Origin: Paraburkholderia sp. LEh10
GTDB taxonomy: Bacteria; Pseudomonadota; Gammaproteobacteria; Burkholderiales; Burkholderiaceae
DNA: 64,000 nt
Direction of reading: 5' to 3'
Assembly: GCF_017814945.1 (NCBI RefSeq)
Contig: NZ_JAGIPX010000008.1
Coordinates: 62,001 to 126,000 of the forward strand
Part shown: piece by piece, positions 46,252 to 54,791 of the stretch
Position numbering within the stretch: the stretch's first letter is position 1
Layout of the letters: the number at the start of each line of letters is the position of its first letter
Program-made: the position numbers and the translations under genes
Notes under the pieces: model-generated
What the model saw: the letters and a program-made list of their open reading frames with translations, nothing else
Told to the model about the DNA's origin: nothing
Database searches by the model: none

Positions 46252-47661
46252 TCATCGGGCGCTTTCGTACAGCGCCTTCGCGAGGCTGTTGTGCCGCTCG
46301 ATGACCGGCCCGAGATCCAGCGTCGTCAGGACCCCGTCTTTCACCACGACCTTTCCGCCGATTACACTCGTCGAGACTTGTGACGGCGCGCAGAACACCA
46401 GCGCCGCGACGGGATCGTGCAGAGCGCCCGCAAACAACGGCTGGCGCAAGTCGAACGAGACGAAGTCCGCCGCCATGCCGGGCGCCAGCGCGCCGACATC
46501 GTCGCGGTTCAGCACCTGCGCGCCGCCGAGCGTCGCGATCTCGAGCGCCTCGCGCGCGGTCATCGCATCGGGGCCAAAACCAACGCGCTGCAACAGCATC
46601 GCCTGACGCACTTCGGCGACCATCTGCGCGCCGTCGTTCGACGCCGAGCCGTCGACGCCCAGACCGACGGGCACGCCCGCCAGCCGCATCTTTCTGACGG
46701 GCGCGATGCCGGATGCGAGCCGCATGTTCGAGCACGGGCAATGTGCGACGCCCGTTCCCGTGCGCGCGAACAGTTCGATGCCCGCATCGTCGAGTTGCAC
46801 ACAATGCGCGTGCCAGACATCGCGGCCGATCCAGCCGAGGTCCTCGGCGTACTCGGCGGGCGTCATGCCGAACTTCTCGCGGCTGTATGCAATATCGTTG
46901 ACGTTTTCGGCGAGGTGCGTATGCAGCGAAACGCCGTATTGGCGCGCCAGTGCAGCCGACTCGCGCATCAGATCGCGGCTCACGGAAAACGGCGAGCATG
47001 GGGCGACCACGACACGCAACATCGCGTAGCGCCCGTCGTCGTGAAACGTCTCGATCAGGCGCTGCGTGTCCTTCAGAATGTCCGCTTCGTTTTCGACCAC
47101 GGAATCAGGCGGCAGGCCACCGTCCTTTTGTCCTACGCTCATGCTGCCGCGGCTTGCATGGAAGCGCATGCCGATGCGGTGCGCGGCGGCGATGCTGTCG
47201 TCGAGCCGGCTGCCGTTCGGGTAGATGTACAGGTGATCGCTCGACGTCGTGCAGCCCGACAGCAAAAGTTCCGCCATCGCAGTCAGTGTCGATACCTCGA
47301 TCATTTCCGGCGTGAGATTCGCCCATACCCTGTACAGGTTCGTCAGCCAGCCGAACAACTCGGCGTCCTGGGCGGCGGGAATGGCGCGCGTCAGGCTCTG
47401 GTACATGTGGTGGTGCGTATTGACGAGGCCGGGTATGACGAGATGCCCCCGCATGTCGAGGATGTCGTCCGCGGTGGCGGGTAGCTCCGCCGTCGCTCCG
47501 ACGGCCACGATCCGGTTGTCTTCGATATAGAGGCCGCCGTCGCGGACTTCGCGCCGCTCGCCATCCATCGTCACGAGCACGTCCGCATGTCTGACCAGCA
47601 TCGTCCTGCCGCGCCGGCCGGGTGTTCGGGTTACATCGGTTGCATTGGTTTGCATCGTCAT
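46252..47661 (-). CDS. 8-oxoguanine deaminase-type amidohydrolase
   Basis: A 469-residue metal-dependent deaminase from ATG at 47661, with GGAGA upstream; the longer open frame covers non-protein-like sequence. Metal ligands are visible: HHH in PGLVNTHHHMYQSLTRAIPA, His in LHTHLAENVND, His in WHAHCVQLDD and Asp in GLGVDGSASND. The pattern matches the Pa0142-like 8-oxoguanine deaminase group within the ATZ/TRZ family, which also acts on guanine or isocytosine-like rings. It would give urate from 8-oxoguanine, feeding PuuD directly. Confidence 0.86.
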   Translation of the reverse strand: MTMQTNATDVTRTPGRRGRTMLVRHADVLVTMDGERREVRDGGLYIEDNRIVAVGATAELPATADDILDMRGHLVIPGLVNTHHHMYQSLTRAIPAAQDAELFGWLTNLYRVWANLTPEMIEVSTLTAMAELLLSGCTTSSDHLYIYPNGSRLDDSIAAAHRIGMRFHASRGSMSVGQKDGGLPPDSVVENEADILKDTQRLIETFHDDGRYAMLRVVVAPCSPFSVSRDLMRESAALARQYGVSLHTHLAENVNDIAYSREKFGMTPAEYAEDLGWIGRDVWHAHCVQLDDAGIELFARTGTGVAHCPCSNMRLASGIAPVRKMRLAGVPVGLGVDGSASNDGAQMVAEVRQAMLLQRVGFGPDAMTAREALEIATLGGAQVLNRDDVGALAPGMAADFVSFDLRQPLFAGALHDPVAALVFCAPSQVSTSVIGGKVVVKDGVLTTLDLGPVIERHNSLAKALYESAR

Positions 47662-48310
47662 TGGTTTCTCCAGTGCTGCCCTGCTCGCCGCCTGTGTTGC
47701 CGCTTCACGATGCTGCTGCATACGACTGCTGCATTTGACTGCTGCATTTGACTGCGCCCGCTGCATGCCGCCGTCTGCAACTGCATCGATCCACTCGTTG
47801 CCGCAGTCCACGGCATTCCGGGCAATCGCAAAGTCGTCCGAACGCGATGCCGGCCGGCACGCCACCGTGCCGCCGCGTCGCGTTCGAACGCAATTGGCCC
47901 GGTTACCCGGCGTGCTCCGCCGTCTTCGGGATGCACGGTTGCACCGTGCATGGGCGTAACCTTCGGGCGACAAAATTGCGCTGGCAACTCGCGCGGCGGC
48001 CATACCGGAGTTCAGGCCGCGCATATAGTCGGAATTTTTGGCGCCGGTAGCATCCGAACGGTGCAGCGCCGTCGAGCGCGCACGCAGCGGACTGCCTGTG
48101 CGACGCATACAGGCGGGCCGTCATGCGACAACCATTATCTTTCCTATCGCTCGCGCGCGGAGATGAACAATGTTTCTACAATGGATGTCACGGCGCTCGC
48201 TTCAATCCGCCGACGGGTATGTAGCCACTGACGTGGAGCCTCGATCCGCCGCAACCTCCGATGGATCGGGCCGCCGCTGAAACCTCGCATCTACACAAGG
48301 ACAATCGCGA
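47662..48310. other. Intergenic between the divergent deaminase and uraH
   Basis: 649 bases without a credible gene. The first ~100 bases hold 13-bp tandem repeats (separate entry). The rest is GC-rich with no strong promoter match; an AT-rich patch (ATTATCTTTCCTATCG near 48131) may serve uraH. Confidence 0.4.
47714..47752. repeat. Three tandem 13-bp repeats upstream of the deaminase
   Basis: TGCTGCATACGAC (47714-47726), TGCTGCATTTGAC (47727-47739) and TGCTGCATTTGAC (47740-47752) are contiguous. They start 53 bases upstream of the deaminase start, in a position suited to regulator binding. Confidence 0.85.
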
Positions 48311-48664
48311 ATGGGCAAGCTCACTACCCACGTGCTCGACACGGCAAACGGCCGTCCCGGCGCAGATATCAAGGTCGAACTCTTTGCGCTTTCCGGCGAC
48401 TCGCGCCGCGCGCTCAAAACCACTACCACCAATCACGACGGACGCTGCAACGAGCCGCTGCTCGAAGGCGATGCACTCGTCGTCGGCGAATATGAACTCG
48501 TGTTTCACGCGGGCGACTATTTCGCGTCGATCGGCACGAAAGTGCCGCAACCGCGTTTCGTCGATCGCGTCGTGCTGCGTTTCGGCGTGGCGGACGCCGG
48601 TGCGCATTATCACGTGCCGCTGCTGGTGTCGCCGTGGTCGTATAGCACGTATCGCGGAAGCTGA
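48311..48664 (+). CDS. uraH: 5-hydroxyisourate hydrolase (transthyretin-like)
   Basis: A 117-residue protein. It opens GKLTTHVLDTANGRPGADIK with the catalytic His in THVLD, and ends in the diagnostic YRGS. VPLLVSPWSYSTYRGS confirms the family. It hydrolyses 5-hydroxyisourate from PuuD to OHCU, the second step of urate breakdown. It precedes puuD on the same strand by 234 bases. Confidence 0.96.
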   Translation: MGKLTTHVLDTANGRPGADIKVELFALSGDSRRALKTTTTNHDGRCNEPLLEGDALVVGEYELVFHAGDYFASIGTKVPQPRFVDRVVLRFGVADAGAHYHVPLLVSPWSYSTYRGS

Positions 48665-48898
48665 CGGCGGCCGGGATCGCGTCGCGTGCACGATCGTGCG
48701 CGTGCGTGCATTTCGCAGATGGCATGGAGACATATGCGAAGCGCAAGCCCAAGGGACGCGTTGATTCGGTACCCGATTTCATCCGACTGTCGTTGCATGC
48801 ACTGACCCGATAGCGAACATGTAGCGGCACAACAATCCCGCATGCCGCGCAACACCCGAGATGCTGCGCGAACAACGAATCAGGAGTGGAGGAGTTTC

Positions 48899-50092
48899 AT
48901 GGAAGGCTTTATCACCGACTGGCTGAATCTGGCGATTCGCTGGTTTCACGTCATCGCCGCGATCGCGTGGATCGGGGAGTCGTTCTACTTCGTCGCGCTC
49001 GACAACAGCCTGAAGCCGCCTACGGACCCGAACCAGCGTCGGCGCGGCGTGTTCGGCGAATTGTGGCACGTGCACGGCGGCGGCTTCTACAACATGCAGA
49101 AGTACACCGTTGCGCCGCCCGAAATGCCCGATGACCTGCACTGGTCGAAGTGGCCGTCGTACACGACCTGGCTGTCCGGCTTCGGCCTCTTCACCGTGCT
49201 GTACCTGTTTGCGCCGAACACGTATCTGATCGACAAGAACGTGCTCGACATGGGCCCTGTCGTGGCGATCTTCTCCGCGCTCGGCTTTCTCGCTGCGGGG
49301 TGGATCGTCTATGACTCGCTGTGCCGGATCCTCGGCAACAAGGACAAGCTGCTCGGCATCTGCGTGGGCATCTACGTGCTGATTGCCGCGTACCTCGCAT
49401 GCCATATCTTCGCGGGACGCGCCGCGTATCTGATCATGGGCGCGATGCTCGCGACGATCATGTCGGCGAACGTGTTCTTCGTGATCATTCCTGGCCAGCG
49501 CAAGATGGTCGACGCGATGCTCAAGGGCGAGACGCCGAACCCCGTCTACGGCAAGCGCGGCAAGCAGCGCTCGGTGCACAACACGTACTTCACGCTGCCC
49601 GTCGTGTTCGCGATGCTGTCGAACCACTACGCGATGACGTACACCCATCCGTACAACTGGGCGGTGCTCGTCGTGATCATGTTCGCAGGCGCGCTGATCC
49701 GTCAGTTCTTCGTGATGCGCCATCGCGGCCAGGTGCTGTGGTATCTGCCGCTTGCCGGCGTCGCGCTGATGTTCGGCGCGCTCTTCTGGACCATGCCGAA
49801 GCCCGTCGTGCCCGTCGCCGAAGCCGCAAACGCGCCCGTGATGAAGATCGCCGATATCGTGCCCGTGCTGCAGCAGCGCTGCGTCGCGTGTCACTCCGCG
49901 CATCCGACGCTGATGGGCAGCGCGCCCGCCGGCGTGCTGCTCGATACGCCGGAAGAAATTTCGACGAACGCGCAGCGCATCTATCAGCAGGCCGTGACGC
50001 TCAAGGCGATGCCGCTTGGCAACGTCACTCACATGACCGACGACGAACGGCAGAAGATCGCCGCGTGGTTCCAGGGCGGCGCGGTGAAATAA
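48899..50092 (+). CDS. puuD: Membrane-bound urate hydroxylase PuuD with C-terminal cytochrome c
   Basis: A 397-residue protein from ATG at 48899 (GGAGGAG upstream). Residues ~10-300 hold about eight membrane helices and conserved His/Trp segments (NLAIRWFHVIAAIAWIGESF; GELWHVHGGGFYNMQKYT). Residues ~315-397 form a cytochrome c domain with CVACH (Cys328, Cys331, His332). PuuD oxidises urate to 5-hydroxyisourate and passes electrons to the respiratory chain rather than making H2O2. No soluble uricase gene is present. Confidence 0.95.
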   Translation: MEGFITDWLNLAIRWFHVIAAIAWIGESFYFVALDNSLKPPTDPNQRRRGVFGELWHVHGGGFYNMQKYTVAPPEMPDDLHWSKWPSYTTWLSGFGLFTVLYLFAPNTYLIDKNVLDMGPVVAIFSALGFLAAGWIVYDSLCRILGNKDKLLGICVGIYVLIAAYLACHIFAGRAAYLIMGAMLATIMSANVFFVIIPGQRKMVDAMLKGETPNPVYGKRGKQRSVHNTYFTLPVVFAMLSNHYAMTYTHPYNWAVLVVIMFAGALIRQFFVMRHRGQVLWYLPLAGVALMFGALFWTMPKPVVPVAEAANAPVMKIADIVPVLQQRCVACHSAHPTLMGSAPAGVLLDTPEEISTNAQRIYQQAVTLKAMPLGNVTHMTDDERQKIAAWFQGGAVK

Positions 50093-50138
50093 CAGAGGTG
50101 GTGTCGATGACGGGCGCAAGCCCGTTTCTTCGAGGTTG

Positions 50139-50174
50139 GCGGGCTGTGCGCGCAAGCGTCAGCCCGCTTTTTTT
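50139..50174 (+). terminator. Rho-independent terminator of uraH-puuD
   Basis: GCGGGCTG (50139-50146) pairs with CAGCCCGC (50160-50167), followed by seven Ts. It lies 47 bases after the puuD stop. Confidence 0.93.
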
Positions 50175-50592
50175 CGTCGATTGGATGCTTCGAACGGGGC
50201 AAGCCTGCGTTGATCGCGGGGCCCGGCTCCAAGACATTCGCGCGCGGCCCGGGCGTCGTGGGCATGACGGCCGCGCGCGTTGGGACGCTAGCGAGACGAC
50301 ATCACAACGCTGCCGCGTGCGCGAGACGTCGCCCGTTAGCGTGTAAAGCTGTCAACGGATACGGCCGGGTGATCGAAATCATCGTCGCCAGATAACACCC
50401 GCCATCGAGCCACAGCGATGAGGCTCGTTCACGCGCGCAAGCACACGCGACGCGTGCAGTTCATTCGAAACGGCGAAAATTCCCGACCCCATCGCACCTC
50501 GCCAGGCAGTCAGTCCGGTGGTGAAGAGCCCAAGGCAATCGAAGCGTATGTCAGGCATCAGGCAAGCCGCCGACCTGGCAAACCAGCAAAGC
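50175..50592. other. Intergenic between convergent urate operons
   Basis: About 420 bases between two terminators. No gene, repeat or clear signal is seen on either strand. Confidence 0.4.
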
Positions 50593-50630
50593 AAAAGCCC
50601 ATCGCGGACATTCATCCGCGATGGGCTTTT
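50593..50630 (-). terminator. Rho-independent terminator of the allantoin operon
   Basis: A 16-bp perfect stem, AAAAGCCCATCGCGGA and TCCGCGATGGGCTTTT (50593-50608, 50615-50630), lies 46 bases after the allA stop. The As of the left arm supply the U-run on the minus strand. Confidence 0.93.
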
Positions 50631-50676
50631 CATTCTTCACAACCATGCGCCGCGAACCACCGCGGCGAACTTCACA

Positions 50677-51189
50677 TCAAACCGCGACAGCGCTCAACGC
50701 ATCCTCGGTCAGCCAAAGCGACGCCGCCAGATCCTGCTCGTTGAGATTAAGCCCTTCGCCGCCGCGATCCACGACGACGAAATCGCTCACTTCACCCAGC
50801 GCGATCAGCGGATGGTGCCACACGCCTTTTGCGTAGTTCACGCCCTGCCAGCCGCTCGTCACGAACGCGCGAATCTTCGACTCGTCGAGCACGCCGGCGG
50901 GCGCGACGACGACCAGATACGGCTTGTCATTGAGCGGGATGAACGCCTGGCTGCCGAGCGGATGCCGTTCGAGCATCTTCACTTCGAACGGCAGCGCACG
51001 CGGCTGGCCGCGAAACAGATTGACGAGCGTACGGCCGCCTTCGTCCGTGACATCGACGTTGGCCAGATCGTGATAACGGATCGTCGTGCCGAGATTGATC
51101 GGGATCTGCTTCGCGCCTTCCAGTTCTATCACGTCGCCGAACGGCGCGAAGGCTTCGCGCGTCAGCGGTTCGATAGCGAGTGTCTTCAT
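50677..51189 (-). CDS. allA: Ureidoglycolate lyase
   Basis: A 170-residue protein from ATG at 51189 ([20 protein letters not shown]). [28 protein letters not shown] and [10 protein letters not shown] match AllA. It splits ureidoglycolate to glyoxylate and urea, the last step here. Its start overlaps the allantoicase stop by four bases, and it is the last gene of the minus-strand operon. Confidence 0.95.
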   Translation of the reverse strand: MKTLAIEPLTREAFAPFGDVIELEGAKQIPINLGTTIRYHDLANVDVTDEGGRTLVNLFRGQPRALPFEVKMLERHPLGSQAFIPLNDKPYLVVVAPAGVLDESKIRAFVTSGWQGVNYAKGVWHHPLIALGEVSDFVVVDRGGEGLNLNEQDLAASLWLTEDALSAVAV

Positions 51190-52199
51190 GATGCGAGCGT
51201 GCCCCATAGACGCAGACGCGACACGCCACCGTCCGGAATGATGTTGAAGCGGATATGCGTGATAGGACCGAGCGCCGCGATCTCGCTTTCATAGAAGTGC
51301 TGCTTGTCCATCTGCAGCTTCTGTTCGCCGAGCAGCACGGGCCAGAACATCGCCTGCGTGACCAGCGAGCTGTCGGTGCCGCCCGTCACATACGCGGCCT
51401 GAATCGAGCAACGGTCCGGATAGTTGCCCTTGAAGTGCGCGGTATCGACCTCGATCTTCTTGATGACGCCCGGCTGCGCGAGCGCGACGATCGCCCAGTC
51501 GTTGCCGGGTTCGCGGCGGCGCCGCGTTTCCCAGCCGTCGCCCATGTTGACGCCGCGGCCCGGCATCAGCAGCGTCGATGCGGCGCCGAAATGCTGGTTG
51601 TTCGCGGCAACGAGATACGCGCCGTTTTCCATCGCGGCCAGATCGAACAGATCCGTGCGGCTCGCGTCCGCCCAATCGACTTGCGGCTGGCCATACACAC
51701 GCAGACGCGCGATGCCGCCGTCCGGATAGATGTTCACGCGCAAGTGCGTATATGCGTTCGTGTCGCCGACTTCGAGGTAGTGGTGGCTATTGCCTTGCAG
51801 CGTCGTCGACGGAACGATCTCGGTCCATTGCGTCGACTGGTTCGGCGCGCCATCGACCACGCGCGCCGCTTCAACGGATGCCGCCGGCGGGAAGTTACCC
51901 GTGAAGTGGCTCGTGTCGAGATCGAAGCCCTTGATGACGCCCGCACGCGCGAGCTTCACGATGCACCAGTCGTAACCCGTGGTGCGTTTGCGGCGCGTTT
52001 CCCAGCCGTCCATCCACTTGCCGTGATCGTCGTACTTGCCCGGGATGAAGACGGCGGGCTCCGGATTGAGCATGCGGTCCTTCGGCGCGAAGAAATCGTC
52101 GCTGGCTTCGAGCGCCTGCGCGCCGAGACGCGGGTCCGCGAGATTCACGAAACGGCGCGTGAATTCGGGTGCATTGGGATCGAGAATCGGGAGTGCCAT
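51186..52199 (-). CDS. alc: Allantoicase
   Basis: A 337-residue enzyme starting at 52199 with AAGGAAG upstream. Two repeated galactose-binding-like halves are visible, each with [24 protein letters not shown] and a HFTGNFP/HFKGNYP motif (residues ~70-115 and ~235-275). It converts allantoate to ureidoglycolate and urea, so ammonia is not released at this step. Overlaps allA. Confidence 0.95.
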   Translation of the reverse strand: MALPILDPNAPEFTRRFVNLADPRLGAQALEASDDFFAPKDRMLNPEPAVFIPGKYDDHGKWMDGWETRRKRTTGYDWCIVKLARAGVIKGFDLDTSHFTGNFPPAASVEAARVVDGAPNQSTQWTEIVPSTTLQGNSHHYLEVGDTNAYTHLRVNIYPDGGIARLRVYGQPQVDWADASRTDLFDLAAMENGAYLVAANNQHFGAASTLLMPGRGVNMGDGWETRRRREPGNDWAIVALAQPGVIKKIEVDTAHFKGNYPDRCSIQAAYVTGGTDSSLVTQAMFWPVLLGEQKLQMDKQHFYESEIAALGPITHIRFNIIPDGGVSRLRLWGTLAS

Positions 52200-52280
52200 C
52201 TTTGTCTTCCTTGCTGTCTGGTTGTTGCTTTGTGAGTGCCTGGTGCGCTGTCTGCCGCGACGGTCTTGCGAGCGCAACGC

Positions 52281-52802
52281 TCATGCGCCCATCAGATCGT
52301 CGAGACGAAAGCGCGCAATACGATAGATCTGGTCGAGGCTCGCGCGCAGTTCGTCCGCCCGGCTGTTGTTCAAGCGCGATTCGAAGTTCGCGATGATGCC
52401 CTGACGGTCATAACCGCGCACGGCGAGAATGAACGGAAAGCCGAATTTCTCGCGATACGCGGTGTTCAGACGCAGCAGCTTGTCGAACTCTTCCTGCGTG
52501 CACTGATCGAGGCCCGCGCCGCTTTGCTCGCGCGTCGACTCGGCTGTCAGTTCGCCGCGCACGGCCGCCTTGCCCGCGAGCTCCGGGTGGGCGTTGATCA
52601 GCGCGAGCTGCCTTGCTTCGCCCGCTGCTTCGACGGCATTCGACATCGTCCTGTGCAACGCGTCGATGCTCGCATACGGACGCTGCACGGCCGCCGCCTC
52701 GGCGACCCACGGCGAATGCTCGAAGATGCCCGACAGCGCTGCGACGAACGCGTCGGTCGAAATGCTGTTCAGTTGGTCAAGTGTGTATTGCATCGCCTTC
52801 AT
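52281..52802 (-). CDS. uraD: OHCU decarboxylase
   Basis: A 173-residue protein. The start at 52802 overlaps the puuE stop; an ATG nine bases later is an alternative. IFEHSPWVAEAAAVQRPYAS, LINAHPELAGKAA and YREKFGFPFILAVRG are UraD hallmarks, the last with the HP and FPF segments of the active site. It turns OHCU into S-allantoin. Confidence 0.95.
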   Translation of the reverse strand: MKAMQYTLDQLNSISTDAFVAALSGIFEHSPWVAEAAAVQRPYASIDALHRTMSNAVEAAGEARQLALINAHPELAGKAAVRGELTAESTREQSGAGLDQCTQEEFDKLLRLNTAYREKFGFPFILAVRGYDRQGIIANFESRLNNSRADELRASLDQIYRIARFRLDDLMGA

Positions 52803-53752
52803 GCCGCAGCCCCGCGGTTGTCCTGTGGTTGGTAGGGATGATGCTCACGCCAGTGCCGCGCGATATCCACACGGCGCGTGACCCATACGCGCTCGTGCTT
52901 TTCGATGTGATCGAGAAAACGCTGCAGCGCGCGAAAACGGCCGGGACGGCCGAGCAGACGGCAGTGCATGCCGATCGACAGCATCTTCGGCGCTTCGTCG
53001 CCCTCTTCGTAGAGCACGTCGAATGCGTCGCGCAGGTACGTGAAGAAATGATCCGCCGTGTTGAAACCTTGCGGCGTCGCGAAGCGCATGTCGTTGGTGT
53101 CGAGCGTGTACGGCACGATCAGTTGCGGCACCTTCGCGCCGCCCGTCACTTCGACGTTCGCCCAGAACGGCAGGTCGTCGCCGTAGTAATCGGAGTCGTA
53201 CAGGAAGCCGCCGTATTCGGCGACCAGCCTGCGCGTGTTGGGACTGTCCCGGCCTGTGTACCAGCCAAGCGGCCGCTCGCCCGTCACGCGCTCGATCGCT
53301 TCCATGCCGAGGCGCATATGCTCGGCTTCGCGCTCGGGCGACATGTCCTGATAGTGGATCCAGCGATAGCCGTGACACGCGATCTCGTGCCCCAGCTCGA
53401 CGAAGGCGCGCGCGACTTCCGGATGCCGCTCGATTGCCATGCCGACGCCGAACACCGTCAGCGGCAGGCCGCGCTTTTCGAATTCGCGCAGGATGCGCCA
53501 CACGCCCGCACGCGAGCCGTACTCGTAGATCGACTCCATGCTCATGTGACGGGCCGGATAGGACGCGGCGCCCACGATCTCCGAGAGAAACTGCTCCGAG
53601 CCCGGATCGCCGTGCAGCACGCAGTTCTCGCCGCCCTCTTCGTAGTTGAGAACGAACTGAACCGCGACGCGAGCGCGTCCTGGCCAGTCAGCCTGCACGG
53701 GATGACGGCCGTAGCCAATCAGATCGCGTGGATAGTTCGAATCGAGTGACAT
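52799..53752 (-). CDS. puuE: Allantoinase PuuE, polysaccharide-deacetylase fold
   Basis: A 317-residue protein from ATG at 53752. YPRDLIGYGRHPVQADWPGR, QFVLNYEEGGENCVLHGD and HEIACHGYRWIHYQDMSPER are PuuE markers, an allantoinase unrelated to the AllB amidohydrolase and often encoded next to uraD. Gives allantoate. Coupled to uraD by a four-base overlap, ATGA-like. Confidence 0.95.
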   Translation of the reverse strand: MSLDSNYPRDLIGYGRHPVQADWPGRARVAVQFVLNYEEGGENCVLHGDPGSEQFLSEIVGAASYPARHMSMESIYEYGSRAGVWRILREFEKRGLPLTVFGVGMAIERHPEVARAFVELGHEIACHGYRWIHYQDMSPEREAEHMRLGMEAIERVTGERPLGWYTGRDSPNTRRLVAEYGGFLYDSDYYGDDLPFWANVEVTGGAKVPQLIVPYTLDTNDMRFATPQGFNTADHFFTYLRDAFDVLYEEGDEAPKMLSIGMHCRLLGRPGRFRALQRFLDHIEKHERVWVTRRVDIARHWREHHPYQPQDNRGAAA

Positions 53753-53908
53753 GATATGAGTGACGCAGCGGTTGACGTGAGCGGTTGATATGTACGCGCC
53801 GGCGGACGTCGTGAATGCGGGAAAACGCGCTACGGCAGGGCCGGCAGGGTTGAACCAGTGTAGCGAAAACCCCCGGGTGCGCCCATACACCCGGGCAGAT
53901 AGTGCGTG

Positions 53909-54760
53909 TCAGACGGAATGTATGTGCGGCGCAATATCGGCGTTCACAGGATCGGCGCGCAGCGCGCCCGCGTTGACACGCAGCAGCGCGCCGTTCGCGG
54001 CGTGCGCCGTGGCCGCCGGCGGTTCGCCCGTCGGGCTGAAGCGGGCCAACTCCCCGTCGTAGCGCTTTGCAAGCGGCCTCGCATAGTCGCCGCGCTTGGC
54101 TGTCGCGAGGCGCAGCGCGACGAGCGCTTCCACCCACTTGACCGCGGCCGTCACGCCTTCGACGACAGGCGCCCCCAGCGCGTCCTCGATTTCCCGACAC
54201 AACTCGGCCATCCCCGCGCAGCCGAGCACGATTGCGTCCGAGCCGTCCTCGTCGAGCGCGCGGCGGCATTCGTCCAGAATGATGCGCCGCGCCGCCGAGC
54301 CAGGCTCATCGAGGTCGAGCACGGCGACCTCTGTCGCGCGAACGTTGCGGCAGAAACGTTTCATGCCGTAGCGCTCGGCCAGATGCCAGGCCATGCCGCA
54401 GGTGCGAGCAAGCGTCGTGACGACCGAGAAACCGGGCGCGAGCACGCTCGCCGCATGCATCGCCGCCTCCGCGATGCCGATCACCGGGCCGCGCGCCAGT
54501 TCGCGCGCGGCATACAGGCCAGGATCGCCGAAACATGCAATCACGTAACCGTCGAAGCCTTCGCGCTCACCTGCTTCGATTTCCGCCAGCAGCCCCGGCG
54601 TGGCGAGCGCTTCGTCGTAATAGCCTTCGATCGACGGCGGCCCCATCGTCGGGCTCACCGCCACCAGGTCCGTCCCCGGCGCCACGACGTTGCGCGCACA
54701 ACGGCCCATGGCCTCCGTCATCCGTTGCGTCGTGTTCGGGTTGATCAGTTTGATACGCAT
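53909..54760 (-). CDS. Asp/Glu/hydantoin racemase family, probable allantoin racemase
   Basis: A 283-residue enzyme after AGGAG. The two catalytic Cys are in CFGDPGLYAA and VLGCAGMAEL, with NPNTTQRMTEAMGRCA at the N-terminus, as in HpxA-type allantoin or hydantoin racemases. Placed between the permease and puuE, it likely interconverts R- and S-allantoin. Substrate is inferred from context. Confidence 0.87.
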   Translation of the reverse strand: MRIKLINPNTTQRMTEAMGRCARNVVAPGTDLVAVSPTMGPPSIEGYYDEALATPGLLAEIEAGEREGFDGYVIACFGDPGLYAARELARGPVIGIAEAAMHAASVLAPGFSVVTTLARTCGMAWHLAERYGMKRFCRNVRATEVAVLDLDEPGSAARRIILDECRRALDEDGSDAIVLGCAGMAELCREIEDALGAPVVEGVTAAVKWVEALVALRLATAKRGDYARPLAKRYDGELARFSPTGEPPAATAHAANGALLRVNAGALRADPVNADIAPHIHSV

Positions 54761-54791
54761 GTCGACTCCTGTTGCATCCTTTAGTGACCTG

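Noticed and set aside
50379..50633. 84-codon minus-strand frame between the urate operons
   Set aside because: No family match, no ribosome site and it runs into the terminator region.
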